Positions 53,875 to 63,106 of a stretch of 64,000 bases of DNA are shown piece by piece. The notes under the pieces were generated by a model that saw nothing but the letters and a program-made list of their open reading frames with translations, was not told the origin of the DNA and searched no databases. Position numbers and translations under genes: made by a program. Source of the DNA: Ypsolopha sequella (Eukaryota; Arthropoda; Insecta; Lepidoptera; Ypsolophidae); NCBI GenBank assembly GCA_934047225.1, contig OW203991.1, positions 5,394,001-5,458,000 on the forward strand. Reading direction: 5' to 3'. The number at the start of each line of letters is the position of its first letter. Position 1 is the first letter of the stretch.

Positions 53875-53974
53875 AGTCATCTCGCGATCCATAACAGATA
53901 AAACTCTGCTGAAAATTCGGGAAAATATAAAAACCAAACACGGTGAGTCCCGTACTCCTAATTATGTTTATAAT

Positions 53975-54139
53975 AAAGCCGATTTTGGAGGCTTTAGTTT
54001 TAGTTTTAGTGCTGTCAAAACTAAATATGCTTCATTGTAAAATAGTTCTTAAATGCTAGACAGAAGCTAAATTCCTTTTGAAAAATTTAGGTTTTGACAG
54101 CACTAAAACTAAAATTAAAGCCTTCAGAATCAGCTTTAA
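53975..54139. repeat. Palindromic MITE
   Basis: AAAGCCGATTTTGGAGGCTT and its diverged mirror, with inner TTTTAGTGCTGTCAAAACTA and TTTTGACAGCACTAAAACTA. Confidence 0.65.
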
Positions 54140-54295
54140 TGACCGTGTAAATTTAAAATCTTACCTTGAAATATTGTTTCTTTACTGGTTTTAGTTCCAA
54201 TCTTAGTCATCAATGATATAACAAATAATTAATATTATATTGGGTATATTCCAGTCAATCTAAGAATGTTTGTATGGAGTCGGTTAAATTAAATG

Positions 54296-54745
54296 GACAT
54301 TGGTGTCGATTCGGTGCAACACAACTTAACTCAACTTAAATTGATCAGAAGACTGATATTGACGTTTTCTACTGTTCGCTTACTGACTTTACAAAGGTAG
54401 CATTGTGTTTGTTATGTAAATAGGTACTTATGTAATAGGTGATTTAGTTAGTATATTTTTTTATGTGGTTTATATTTTCATGTTTATTAAGATCGTAGGT
54501 TTTCTGATTCTTATTTAATTTTTAACAATATTGCTTTAGGTTAACCTGTCATAATATTGTTTAGTTATTAGTAAATAAATAAATAAAAAAAAATAAAAAA
54601 CTTAACTTATTTGACAGGACTAGCCTTATTTTGAGCGTCCTGTCTTTGTATTTTCGATACAGAAAGAAAAAGACAGAACGCTTAAATTAATTTTAGTCCT
54701 GTCAAATAAGTTAAATCGGGTTACACCGAATCGGCACCACTATAG
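54296..54745. mobile_element. MITE family G split by a retroelement tail
   Basis: GGTGTCGATTCGGTGCAACA begins it and GTTACACCGAATCGGCACC ends it. The left arm is interrupted by 54352-54598. AACTTAA lies on both sides of that insertion. Confidence 0.7.
54352..54598 (+). mobile_element. 5'-truncated non-LTR 3' UTR
   Basis: Non-coding, ends AGTAAATAAATAAATAAAAA. The short flanking duplication AACTTAA and A-rich tail fit target-primed insertion. Confidence 0.6.
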
Positions 54746-54854
54746 GTGAAAATTGATAATATGTCAGTTAAATAACTGAACAATTAAAATCCACAAGAAT
54801 CTCTGATAAATATTTTATAAAAAATACCAACTTAATAAGAACAGTATTAGTGGC

Positions 54855-55150
54855 TCTTGAGCCTTATTATGCGAAGTATTAAAAACAATTAAGAAACGAA
54901 AGACAGCATATTTTGGCCACATTTATCGACATGAAAAGTATAGCATGTTGAAGAACATTATAGAAGGGAAAATGGACGGGAAACGGGGAAGGGGGAGAAG
55001 GTGGATGACATGGAGTGATAACGTAAAAACTTGGACTAACAATAAAGACGCTGCCAGTCTCTGCAGACTGGCACAGAATAGAGAAGAGTTTCATGTGGTG
55101 GTCGCCGACATCCGCTAGGATATGGCACCCCAAGAAGAAGAAGTGTAATC
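54855..55150 (+). pseudogene. RTE-like reverse transcriptase C-terminal fragment
   Basis: Reads TIKKRKTAYFGHIYRHEKYS, MLKNIIEGKMDGKRGRGRRW, then AQNREEFHVVVADIR and a stop, followed by GATATGGCACCCCAAGAAGAAG. This is a conserved RTE-type terminus. It is 5'-truncated. Confidence 0.8.
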
Positions 55151-55269
55151 TACTATTACTTCATTTACGCAGAAGCAAAAGAAAAGTAAATCTGGATTAT
55201 TTCTAGTTTTATCTAAAGGTTACGATGATTACTCTGAGACCTGACAAAATATTTTGAATTGGCATACAT

Positions 55270-55735
55270 TAAATTATGTTAAGGTGTGTTAATTCGAAAA
55301 CCATTTCGATATTTAGGTTTAATAAGCCGTATTTCCGAAGTTTTGGTCTAAAAAACCTCATGATGATGAATATTTTTACGAAAAGGCTGCAACTTCCATT
55401 TGCCCTCGTGTGACGTCACTTGAGTAATGGCTGTTTAGAAATGTGTCCTTTGCTATCAAGATAAATTTATAATAATTTGCTTCAGACTAATTTGACAGCT
55501 AGATGACAGATGGGTAGACAGACAGAGATAGACCGCTTTTTTATAAGCTATCACACATCACAATCAGTATAATATCTAAAATTCTCAAGTGACAAACAAG
55601 ATCATCGGACAATTCTTTAAAAAATCCTAAAGAAAATAATGGTTAATTTATATACCTGAATAATGAAAACTATATCCCAAAAATGGCGTATACCCTCTAA
55701 AAAAAAAAAAAAAACTTAAAAATTAACCTATGGGA
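55270..55735. repeat. Direct repeat copy 1 (family H)
   Basis: AAGGTGTGTTAATTCGAAAA, CTCATGATGATGAATATTTT and TGTGACGTCACTTGAG. The second copy begins about 600 bp later; a fragment lies at 11415-11525. Confidence 0.7.
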
Positions 55736-55869
55736 ATTGACAATCGCACTCACAGTTTTTTAGTTAGCCTAAAACGTTACGGGCCAAAAACCTAGGATGC
55801 TATCAGCAATTACGGAACGCACAGAAGGGCTTTACAGTCATAGGAATGCCATAAGACAATTCGCATAGA

Positions 55870-56325
55870 TTAAATTATGTTAAGGTGTGTTAATTCGAAA
55901 ACCATTTCGAGATTTAGGTTTAATAAGCCGTATTTTAGAACATGTGGTCTAAAAAACCTCATGATGATGAATATTTTTTTTTACGAAAAGCTTGCAACTT
56001 CCATTTGCCTTTGTGTGACGTCACTTGAGAAATGGCTGTTTAGAAATGTTACAAAATAGATTTTTAATAATTTGCTTCCAACTAATTTGACAGCTGAATG
56101 ACAGATGAGTAGAGAGAGACAGACCACTTTTTTTATAAGCAATCACATATCACAATCAGTACAATGTCTAAAATTCTCAAGTGACGTAATTACGGACAAA
56201 TCTTTAAAAAATCATAAAAAGATAATGGTTAATTTATATACCAAAATAATGAAAACTATGTCTTAAAATTACGTAAATTGTATGAAAAAAAAAAACTTTT
56301 AAAAATTAGGCCATGGGAATTGAAG
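55870..56325. repeat. Direct repeat copy 2 (family H)
   Basis: Head-to-tail with 55270-55735 and ending about 45 bp before exon m. Differences are scattered, so the duplication is not very recent. Confidence 0.7.
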
Positions 56326-56369
56326 TTAAAACAGACATGTTTCGGGTTTTGAAAGGTTATTGTTTGTAG

Positions 56370-56514
56370 GTCCCAACACAGTGGCGCGGTACCTGGCAGC
56401 CATGGACCCTGGCTATGGGTCCCTGTTCACCGGGGAGACATGGTCCGCACTCAGTGAGCGAGGACAAGACTGCTCCGTGCCAGACATCGCTGAGATGTCC
56501 TCTCGGATCGCGAG
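56370..56514 (+). CDS. PACS: PACS exon m: C-terminal domain
   Basis: TTGTTTGTAG completes Gly, then PNTVARYLAAMDPGYGSLFT, GETWSALSERGQDCSVPDIA, EMSSRIA. It aligns with [20 protein letters not shown]. Donor GCGAG|GTAAGT, phase 2. Confidence 0.94.
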
Positions 56515-56545
56515 GTAAGTCACGGTTAGGTTAGGTATGTTTTTA

Positions 56546-56819
56546 GGGTTCCGTACCCAAAGGGTAACCAACGAGACCCTATTACTAAGACTCCGCTGTC
56601 CGTCCGTCTGTCACGAGGCTGTATCTCATGAACCGTGATAGTTAGACAGTTGAAATTTTCACAGATGATGTATTTTTGTTACCGCTATAACAACAAATAC
56701 TAAAAAACAGTATAAAATAAATATTTAAGGGGGCTCTCCCACAACAGACATGTTTTTTTTGCCCTTTTATGGTACGGAACCCTTCGTGCGCGAGTTCGAC
56801 TCGCACTTGGCCTGTTTTT
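56546..56819. mobile_element. GGGTTCCGT repeat
   Basis: GGGTTCCGTACCCAAAGGGT to GCGAGTTCGACTCGCACTTG and a T run, nearly identical to 36682-36950. It begins about 30 bp after the donor of exon m. Confidence 0.7.
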
Positions 56820-57393
56820 TTAAATACACTACTAGCGGAAGCCCCGCGGCGTTGCTCGCGTGGGTTTCGTTTCTCCCGATCCTGTGGGAATTCTGAAAAA
56901 TCTGGCTTTGCCTTGTCTACATTATAAAGGGAATCTCTGTGCAAAATTTCAGCTCTCTAGGTCCAAAGGTTTAGGGTGGGCGTTGATGAGTCAGTCAGCG
57001 AGTAAGTCTATACAAGATATACACCACCAATCACGCGGGGACGTAATAATTTTCAGTGAAACGTGGGTGTACGACGAGTGTGGACTGTGAATGAAGTGAC
57101 GATGTATAAATTACCGGCTGAACTCGATTTTCGGACAAACTAGTTTTTCGGAAGTCGTTCCGCGAAGAACAGAGTTGGAAGGTTAGGTATGGCGAGTTGC
57201 GCCACGGTGGTGCGCCCTTGTGGTTATTTTTTTATGACAACCCAGAACCTTTTTGGTCTAGGCCAAACTTTGTCCCAAAATCGGAATTGATCGGTGACAT
57301 ATATAATCTCTCGTACAGCGTTCCCTGGGCTGCTTTCCTAGTCAACGATACAAGTATAATAAGAAACTGCTACGTAATAACTCGTATATAATT
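56820..57393. other. Intron, mixed repeat fragments
   Basis: 57010-57110 contains CACGCGGGGACGTAATAATT and GTGAAACGTGGGTG of the SINE-like family. GCGTTGCTCGCGTGGGTTTC near 56850 is a phrase also seen in other dispersed repeats. No exon. Confidence 0.45.
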
Positions 57394-57987
57394 AGTGTCC
57401 GACCGAAATTTCAGTTTCGGTTTCGGTTTCGGTTTCGGCCAGTTTCGGCGCAAAATTCATGTTTCGGCAATGTTTCGGTTTCGGCCAGAAATCAGCCGAA
57501 ATTTCGGCATTGCCGAAACTCACGTTCGTCAGTTATCGGGTGCGCTCGGCGAAGCATCAAAAAAAGCTGTTTATCGGCATTTTCTGCTGGGAGAAAATGC
57601 CGATAAACAGCTTTTTTTGACGTTTAACATTAGGCTTTTCATTTTTGAATATTAAACAACATAGTAAGAATTAGAAGACTATATTTTTACTGTGTTTTGT
57701 TTTAATGCTGTTTACGACTATTAACAAAATTATATTGCAGTGTTAATAAGTCATAAATATATAGTTTTTTGTTTTTCAATATAATGTTGATTTGATGTGT
57801 AAACATTTTTGTTTTCATTTTATTCTAATAAATGTAGGGGCAATTGTAGCTAGAAACTTATGAATTCCCATGAATTAAATTAAATAAAAAAAAACTAAAA
57901 GTTTCGGTTTCGGTTTCGGTCGAAACTAGGCGCTGGCCGAAATTTCGGTTTCAGTTTCGGCGAGAAATCGTGCTTCGGTCGGACACT
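57394..57987. mobile_element. hAT-type element with TTTCGG subterminal repeats
   Basis: AGTGTCCGACCGAAATTTC and its mirror CGGTCGGACACT are the ends. ATATAAT flanks both sides. Both subterminal regions carry repeated GTTTCGG/GCCGAAA words. It also holds an inner palindrome (AAAAAAGCTGTTTATCGGCA and its mirror). Confidence 0.75.
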
Positions 57988-58092
57988 ATATAATACTCAT
58001 CCAGGAGGACTTACTTACTGGTCTCTCCAATAATGTACTATTAACATTGTTTATCAAGTAACAATGGACTGATTTTAACTTTTCCCCGACAG

Positions 58093-58207
58093 GTACTTGA
58101 ACAGTATTGGTCCGGTGAATAATGTCCCGATTGGCGAAGCGATGGTCGCCTACAGGGACAAAGCAGGGGACGAAGATGCTAGCCAGACATTCGTCCCTTT
58201 TATTGCT
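58093..58207 (+). CDS. PACS: PACS exon n: C-terminal domain
   Basis: TCCCCGACAG completes Arg, then YLNSIGPVNNVPIGEAMVAY, RDKAGDEDASQTFVPFIA. It matches the HQLPVAEAMLTCR..EDSYQKFIPFIG region. Ends phase 0 at GCT|GTAAGT. Confidence 0.95.
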
Positions 58208-58837
58208 GTAAGTTTTATATAACAGAAGTTTATGATATGTTGGACAAATTCGTCCGTTTGTAAGTGAGCAGGTTAAGAAGCGTCGTTACGCGCAAACCTC
58301 CATACAAATGCTGTCAACACATTGTGCGGTGTTTATGGAATGTTCTTACAATATTTTGGGCTGAGTCCATTAACGTTATCTAGATCTATGTTTAAGTCGA
58401 ACTAAAAACCGTGAAATTTGAGTAATATCTTAATAACAAACCTCTAAAATACGTAAATTTAACGGTTTGTTTTTACCAAAAGTGTAGTCGAATGTGATTT
58501 TATTGTTTTAGATAAAATCAAAAAATTTATACGAGTCAAACATCGAAAATGTTTTCTAGATTAATAATAACTAAAAATAATGTTTAAAAACGTCCACAGT
58601 CTTGCCAAAATTATGTTTCTCCTGAAACAAGTTTTCAATTTTGCGCCGGCGAAGAAATTGGCACGATTGTATTGTCCTCGCAAGTTTCATCGAGCGTGCA
58701 GCTTATAGCGAAATGAAAGAGCATGACCACGCCCACAACTGAGTTGGTCGCGTCATGACGAAGATCCTATTGACTATCCTTGTGAAAATGTGAATGTCGA
58801 ATATGTCGCATCCTGTCGATTTGGGAAATTGAAACTC
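58208..58837. other. Intron, nothing recognised
   Basis: AT-rich intron DNA without supported features. Confidence 0.4.
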
Positions 58838-59370
58838 TGCATACATAGAAAGAAAAGAAAGAAAAGAGCTTTATTTCAAACACCACAGAAAACAAAACAA
58901 AAAAGAAAACAAATTAAAAACGATATAGCCATATTCTGTGGTTATGAAAAAGGAGTCCAGCGCAGCTTAATGCCACAGCCGAAGCCACAGCGCTGGTATT
59001 CTGCTGGATCCTACTAAAATTAAAACTAATAACTATAACATAATAGTATCAAACTTAAAATAAAATTAAAAGCGTAAAGCATAAAATACATAAAAATGAT
59101 AAAAATAAATGTAGTTGTTTAGTAAGTAAATATGTAAATCTGAAATAAATAAACTAATAATAGCAAAAATACTTTTAAAAATGCATATTTATAAAATACT
59201 AAAATAGATTATTTCATATCAGGGCATCGTTATTTGCTTTTCAATTAAATAGCACTTAAGTTTAATTCGAAAATTAGCCTTCGTCTTGCATTCTCGAATA
59301 GGTGGGGGCAGGTCATTCCACACCTTTGAAGCCCTGTACCTAAAACTTCCCCTGAACACTTTGATCCTTT
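58838..59370 (-). pseudogene. Non-LTR retrotransposon, 5'-truncated
   Basis: On the minus strand 59370-59226 encodes IKVFRGSFRYRASKVWNDLP then PPIRECKTKANFRIKLKCYL and a stop. This is the usual end of CR1/L2-like reverse transcriptase proteins. A 3' UTR of about 390 bp follows, closing with AAATAAAGCTCTTTTC and a CTTT array. Confidence 0.75.
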
Positions 59371-59635
59371 ATCTAAGGTGCCATCTCCAGCGTGTTTACA
59401 TATTTATTCATTTTATAGCTATAGTACGCTTTACGCCTAACTACAAAAGCATGAAAAAAAAGTTTTTCACCATTAACAATATTATTTATGCGTATAGCAA
59501 ACGATTGTTAAAAACGTCTTTGCTAAAAGTTGTATTTTGGCCGTTATAATTATTTCTTAATATTGTGTTACAAATTCGGAGAATCGACCCTTAAACTGTG
59601 GTCGCATAATGCCATAAATCACAGTTATAAATAAT
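59371..59635. other. Intron with MITE fragment
   Basis: TTTTGGCCGTTATAATTATT with TCTTAATATTG resembles 8570-8600. Confidence 0.4.
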
Positions 59636-60013
59636 AGTAGTTTATGCTACAAGGGCGAAAAGGAATAAAATACGAGGACGATTCGCGAGTGTTTTAAACG
59701 TAACCGAGTAATTTATTGCTTTTACGCCTGTGTATCATACTACGTTTTTCAATGCATAGTGTGAGGAAATGAAAACAAATATAATCTTGTGAACTTTAAA
59801 TTATGATTGGCTCAAAAGGACTGTATCCAGAGCCGTTAAGCAGTGGAAAAAAAAGTATAACATCTATGGTACACAGGAAAGGCTGCAGGTTAGCTAACCA
59901 TTACAAATAAATAAAAAAAAATTGATAATAAAGCCCTAGGGCAAAATAATCAACTTTCTGTTCGGTTTTGATGCATAGAAAGTGGGGCTTTACGAGCACA
60001 TGCATTGAAAATT
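59636..60013. mobile_element. Dispersed element family F
   Basis: TAGTTTATGCTACAAGGGCG to GAGCACATGCATTGAAAA. It has lost the GAGCGTAGC segment. Confidence 0.7.
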
Positions 60014-60161
60014 ACTTTTTTTCCAAAATAAGAAAACAATCGAGACGTTTTGCGTTTGGCAACGCGATCTGTCGCAACTGCCATACCTGTTAATTTACAG
60101 TCGCTATATTTGGCATCTGTCACTTGGCTCTACACCATTGACGTACTAACAAGTAGAGATC

Positions 60162-60323
60162 TGCGTCTACCGCGTAATTCTGATTTTCATCAATATCAAC
60201 TTGAGATTGAAATTTGACATGCGTGCGATGACGCCCGCCTAACATGCCATCTCTTTTACACGCACGTCAAATTTCAATCTCAAGTTGATGTTGATAAAAA
60301 TCAGAATTACGCGGTAGACCCGC
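60162..60323. mobile_element. Palindromic MITE family A with flanking duplication
   Basis: Arms as in 7754-7919. GATCTGCG occurs directly at the left junction and again after the right end, a possible 8-bp target duplication. Confidence 0.75.
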
Positions 60324-60372
60324 GGATCTGCGCTCAAAAGTGTCCGAACCAAAAGAGTGTCAAAACCATTGA

Positions 60373-60540
60373 AAACTAAAAAAGCGTGTCAATCGCACGT
60401 CAATCAAAATTGAGCCATGCAGCAATGACATACGAATCAAAGTAAAATGTTTTGTTTCTTATAATTTTGACACTTCACTAAGGACACTTTTTTCGTAAAT
60501 CTTGTACTAGACCCGAGGTCCATGGTTTGTATGTCCATGC
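60373..60540. repeat. Older repeat, empty relative of 16975-17320
   Basis: AATTGAGCCATGCAGCAATG, AAGGACACTTTTTTCGTAAA and GAGGTCCATGG in reverse orientation. It ends about 40 bp before exon o. Confidence 0.6.
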
Positions 60541-60578
60541 TCTACACTCTCTCAATTGCCCTCTTTTGTCTCATGCAG

Positions 60579-60746
60579 GAAGTCCGCGTGGGTTGCTCGG
60601 AAGCGGGCGTGTCTTCGCTGGAGCTGGAAGAGGGCGGGTCTCCGCCCGCTCGCCCCTCTCCCCCCGCCACCCCCGCACCGCAGCCTGACCCCGCGCCGTT
60701 CCTGGCACGCTCCGAGCCTCTCGAACTGCAACTTGACTACTGGCTG
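60579..60746 (+). CDS. PACS: PACS exon o: proline-rich insert in C-terminal domain
   Basis: TCTCATGCAG, then EVRVGCSEAGVSSLELEEGG, SPPARPSPPATPAPQPDPAP, FLARSEPLELQLDYWL. It begins like VVKVGLVEDS and ends like DVIGLQVDYWLG in vertebrates. The Pro-rich stretch stands where vertebrates have a longer Ser/Pro-rich loop. Phase 0 to 0, donor CTG|GTAAGA. Confidence 0.94.
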
Positions 60747-60894
60747 GTAAGAAAGAACAGACGATTTTTTTTTACTGCGGTTACGCTTGGCCTCTATCGC
60801 GCCTCATGGAATGCGGGAGAGAGAAAGCGGACGTGGCGTCTGTCTACAGACTTCGACGGAAGTCGCTGACAGACGAATGACTGGTGATACTATG

Positions 60895-61205
60895 CAACTG
60901 TCTGTTATGACGCTGTGTCGGAACACGACGAATCGTTTGGTGGCATGGTTACTTCATATATTGTTGTCAAATTTTATTTTATCCAATATGTATGTTATTA
61001 AGTTTAATTCAATCTTATTTTTTATAATGCATTTTTAATTTTGAATTATATTTTTGTCTTGTAATCTTCTGTCTAAATTTGTGAGATCAAGGACAGGCCG
61101 AAAAACAGCGCTGTGTAGATGATTCTGTTTATAATTCTAATCTAATAGATTATAATATTCTGTAAAAATTGTTGTGACAAATAAATAATATTCTATTCTA
61201 TTCAT
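60895..61205 (+). mobile_element. Non-LTR 3' UTR with ATTCT tail
   Basis: Non-coding, with GAGATCAAGGACAGGCCGAA and AAATAAATAATATTCTATTC at the end. Coding remnant not recognised. Confidence 0.45.
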
Positions 61206-61214
61206 GAGGGAGGT

Positions 61215-61380
61215 GACAAACCACGGCTGAAGCCAACCTCTGATTAAAGTGAAAAATTGTGACCTAGTTGGGTCTCTTGGTCTTACCATCCAGGATGTAG
61301 CTAGTGTTAATTGTTCCAGTAACTTTCTTCACTCGGAAACACCTCTGCCACCCTCTTAGGTATATATGTCGTGACGATAT
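61215..61380 (+). repeat. SINE-like 3' end
   Basis: CTCGGAAACACCTCTGCCAC, then TATATGTCGTGACGATATAT, as at 38880-38945. Confidence 0.5.
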
Positions 61381-61384
61381 ATGT

Positions 61385-61655
61385 TATAGAATTAAATGAG
61401 ACTTGAGGATAATTCATGATTTATATAAAAACGGCTCACCTCAATACGTGTTATGATCGGGAAAGCCGACCAGTTTCACCAGATTTAGACTGCCTTCATC
61501 TGGGCGAGTAAAGACGTTTACGAGTGTGAGGCGTAACGTCGTCGCGTAAACGTCTTTACTCGCCCAGATGAAGGCAGTCTAAATCTGCTGAAACTGGTCG
61601 GTTTTCCCGATCATAACACGTATTGAGGTGAGCCGTTTTTATATAAATCACGATA
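61385..61655. mobile_element. Penelope-like inverted arm pair
   Basis: Two arms of the 38365-38545 element in opposite orientation meet near 61521. Cores: CAGATGA at 61565-61571 with GAAA at 61590 on the plus strand, and TCATCTG at 61496-61502 on the minus strand. The right arm ends about 20 bp before the acceptor of exon p. Confidence 0.65.
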
Positions 61656-61673
61656 TATGTTGTTGTCCTCCAG

Positions 61674-61803
61674 GTACCAGGGCGGCAGACGGACGGAGCA
61701 GACAGCAAAGTGACAGTTAAGGCGTCCTTCCGAGCTCTGCACGTGTCGAGGCAAAACGCGCATCTCTGCATCACGTACCTTACTAAGGAGAAGAAGCAAA
61801 AGA
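61674..61803 (+). CDS. PACS: PACS exon p: C-terminal domain
   Basis: TTGTCCTCCAG, then VPGRQTDGADSKVTVKASFR, ALHVSRQNAHLCITYLTKEK, KQK. It matches the TLKSVFRSVQVSRLP...VVTKEKNKK segment. Donor AAGA|GTAAGT, phase 1. Confidence 0.94.
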
Positions 61804-62164
61804 GTAAGTTTCGAATGGCTTTTTTTGTTGGATTCGGACGTGAGCAACAGCTAACCTCTCTTAACAACAGCCACTATCAGCTTAAGGCACGCAATTGCGC
61901 ACCCTTGCTTAAGAATTTGATTGGAAGAAATTTCTAATACGAATAATTCCATCCTTCGTCGCTTAGCAAACAACACCGCGCAAGTAATTTCTTCGTACTC
62001 TACAGGAGAGATTTTAAATGCATGATATTAAAATGGTTTTTTATCTCTCCTGTAAAAATACTTGCGTGGTGCTGTTTGCTACGACGCCTTGTCTTCTCTC
62101 TGTTTTATATTATTGTTTTATGCAAATACGTGCTGAATTTTCTATCGAAGACTAGATATAGTAC

Positions 62165-62300
62165 TCCCTATATACAAACAACTTTTACTATAGAGTCAAC
62201 CCTGAAATCGCGCAAAGAGAATCGGCTGTTTAGCTCATTTTGGTTATGTGTTCCTTAATGATTGTTTTCGCCATTTCTCTGTTGGCTCCATAGTAAAAAC
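62165..62300. repeat. MITE family C fragment
   Basis: ACAACTTTTACTATAGAGTC with a CTCCATAGTAAAAAC mirror at 62285. Confidence 0.5.
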
Positions 62301-62420
62301 ACAGTGTAGACAAGTGCTATCTCTATTAAACGACTTTTCAGCGAGTAAATTTGCAGCCAGTGTATTTTATAGTTTATTCATCAATCCACTTTTTTCTCTA
62401 AATCCTAACTATTGTTCTAG

Positions 62421-62543
62421 TAATGCGGCTGGGCAAGAAGAAAGAGAAGACGGGAGAGACGGAAGTGGGCCGCGCTCAGACCGTGGACGGAGTTGCCAGG
62501 CTCATCTGTTCCGCCAAAAGCTCCCATAATGTGCCACTGAAAG
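62421..62543 (+). CDS. PACS: PACS exon q: C-terminal domain
   Basis: TTGTTCTAG completes Ile, then MRLGKKKEKTGETEVGRAQT, VDGVARLICSAKSSHNVPLK. It matches LSKKPREKE...VIEGISRLICSAKQQQ of vertebrates. Donor AAAG|GTGAGA, phase 1. Confidence 0.95.
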
Positions 62544-62981
62544 GTGAGAACACCCACAAAGATTCTTTGGACGCAGATCACTGATTTTAGGGCATCTCTT
62601 AATAGAGAGGCAAGGCGGAGGGAGAAGACGCTGAGCATCTTTTTAGGGTTACCTGCTCGTGGTGAACCCTGCCAACTAGCGGGCAAGGCTTCGACTACTG
62701 ACTGTTACGCTACATAGCTGGACTAAATGCACAGACTGTCTGTTGGGACTTTTTGTGATTGGGACAAAACCTCTCATCTCATCTCATATAGCATCATTCA
62801 TTCATTCATTCACACCTTGAGAGACAGATAAGCAGTCTGCGAATTGACTGCTATAGCCTGATGATACGACGATGTGCAAAGTTCTCAAAACATTGTCTTG
62901 TTAAAATCTCAAGGAAATTCCTTCATAAAGTTTCTTCATAATGGTTTATTCAACAAACTCACAAAGACTTTCCCCTCGCAG

Positions 62982-63106
62982 TGTTCATCGACGGTACGGA
63001 ATGGAACGGCGTGAAATTCTTCCAACTGTCAACGCAATGGCAGACTCACGTCAAGACCTTCCCAGTGGCTACCAGCGGGGCTCCGCTCGCCCCTGCCGAG
63101 ACTTAA
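62982..63106 (+). CDS. PACS: PACS last exon and stop codon
   Basis: CCCCTCGCAG completes Val, then [40 protein letters not shown] and TAA at 63104-63106. It matches [20 protein letters not shown] and THVKHFPVGLF, so the C-terminus is complete and close to the vertebrate length. Confidence 0.96.

Larger units (their letters stand above)
17977..63106 (+). other. PACS: PACS family gene (18 coding exons in window; 5' end missing)
   Basis: PACS proteins are cytosolic adaptors that bind acidic-cluster sorting motifs of furin and other cargo. They link that cargo to AP-1, AP-3 or COPI for traffic between trans-Golgi network, endosomes and ER. The eighteen exons join in frame at GT..AG sites and give 843 residues plus a split first codon. 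Landmarks are FSLQYPHFVKRDGN and [20 protein letters not shown] (cargo-binding region), YSDDEEEGEFSS (acidic cluster), NLKQKFAALLRRFRV, STPKPSLRPFF, LQLDYWL, GVARLICSAKS and [16 protein letters not shown] (C-terminal Pacs-1 domain). Human PACS1 has 963 residues, so roughly the first 120 are missing. They probably lie upstream of the window or in an exon not recognised in 1-17976. Insects usually have a single PACS gene; that is general knowledge, not shown here. Confidence 0.93.

Noticed and set aside
60787..61038. Read-through extension of PACS exon o
   Set aside because: The GTAAGA donor at 60747 and the in-frame match to exon p make splicing the better explanation; the extension has no homology.
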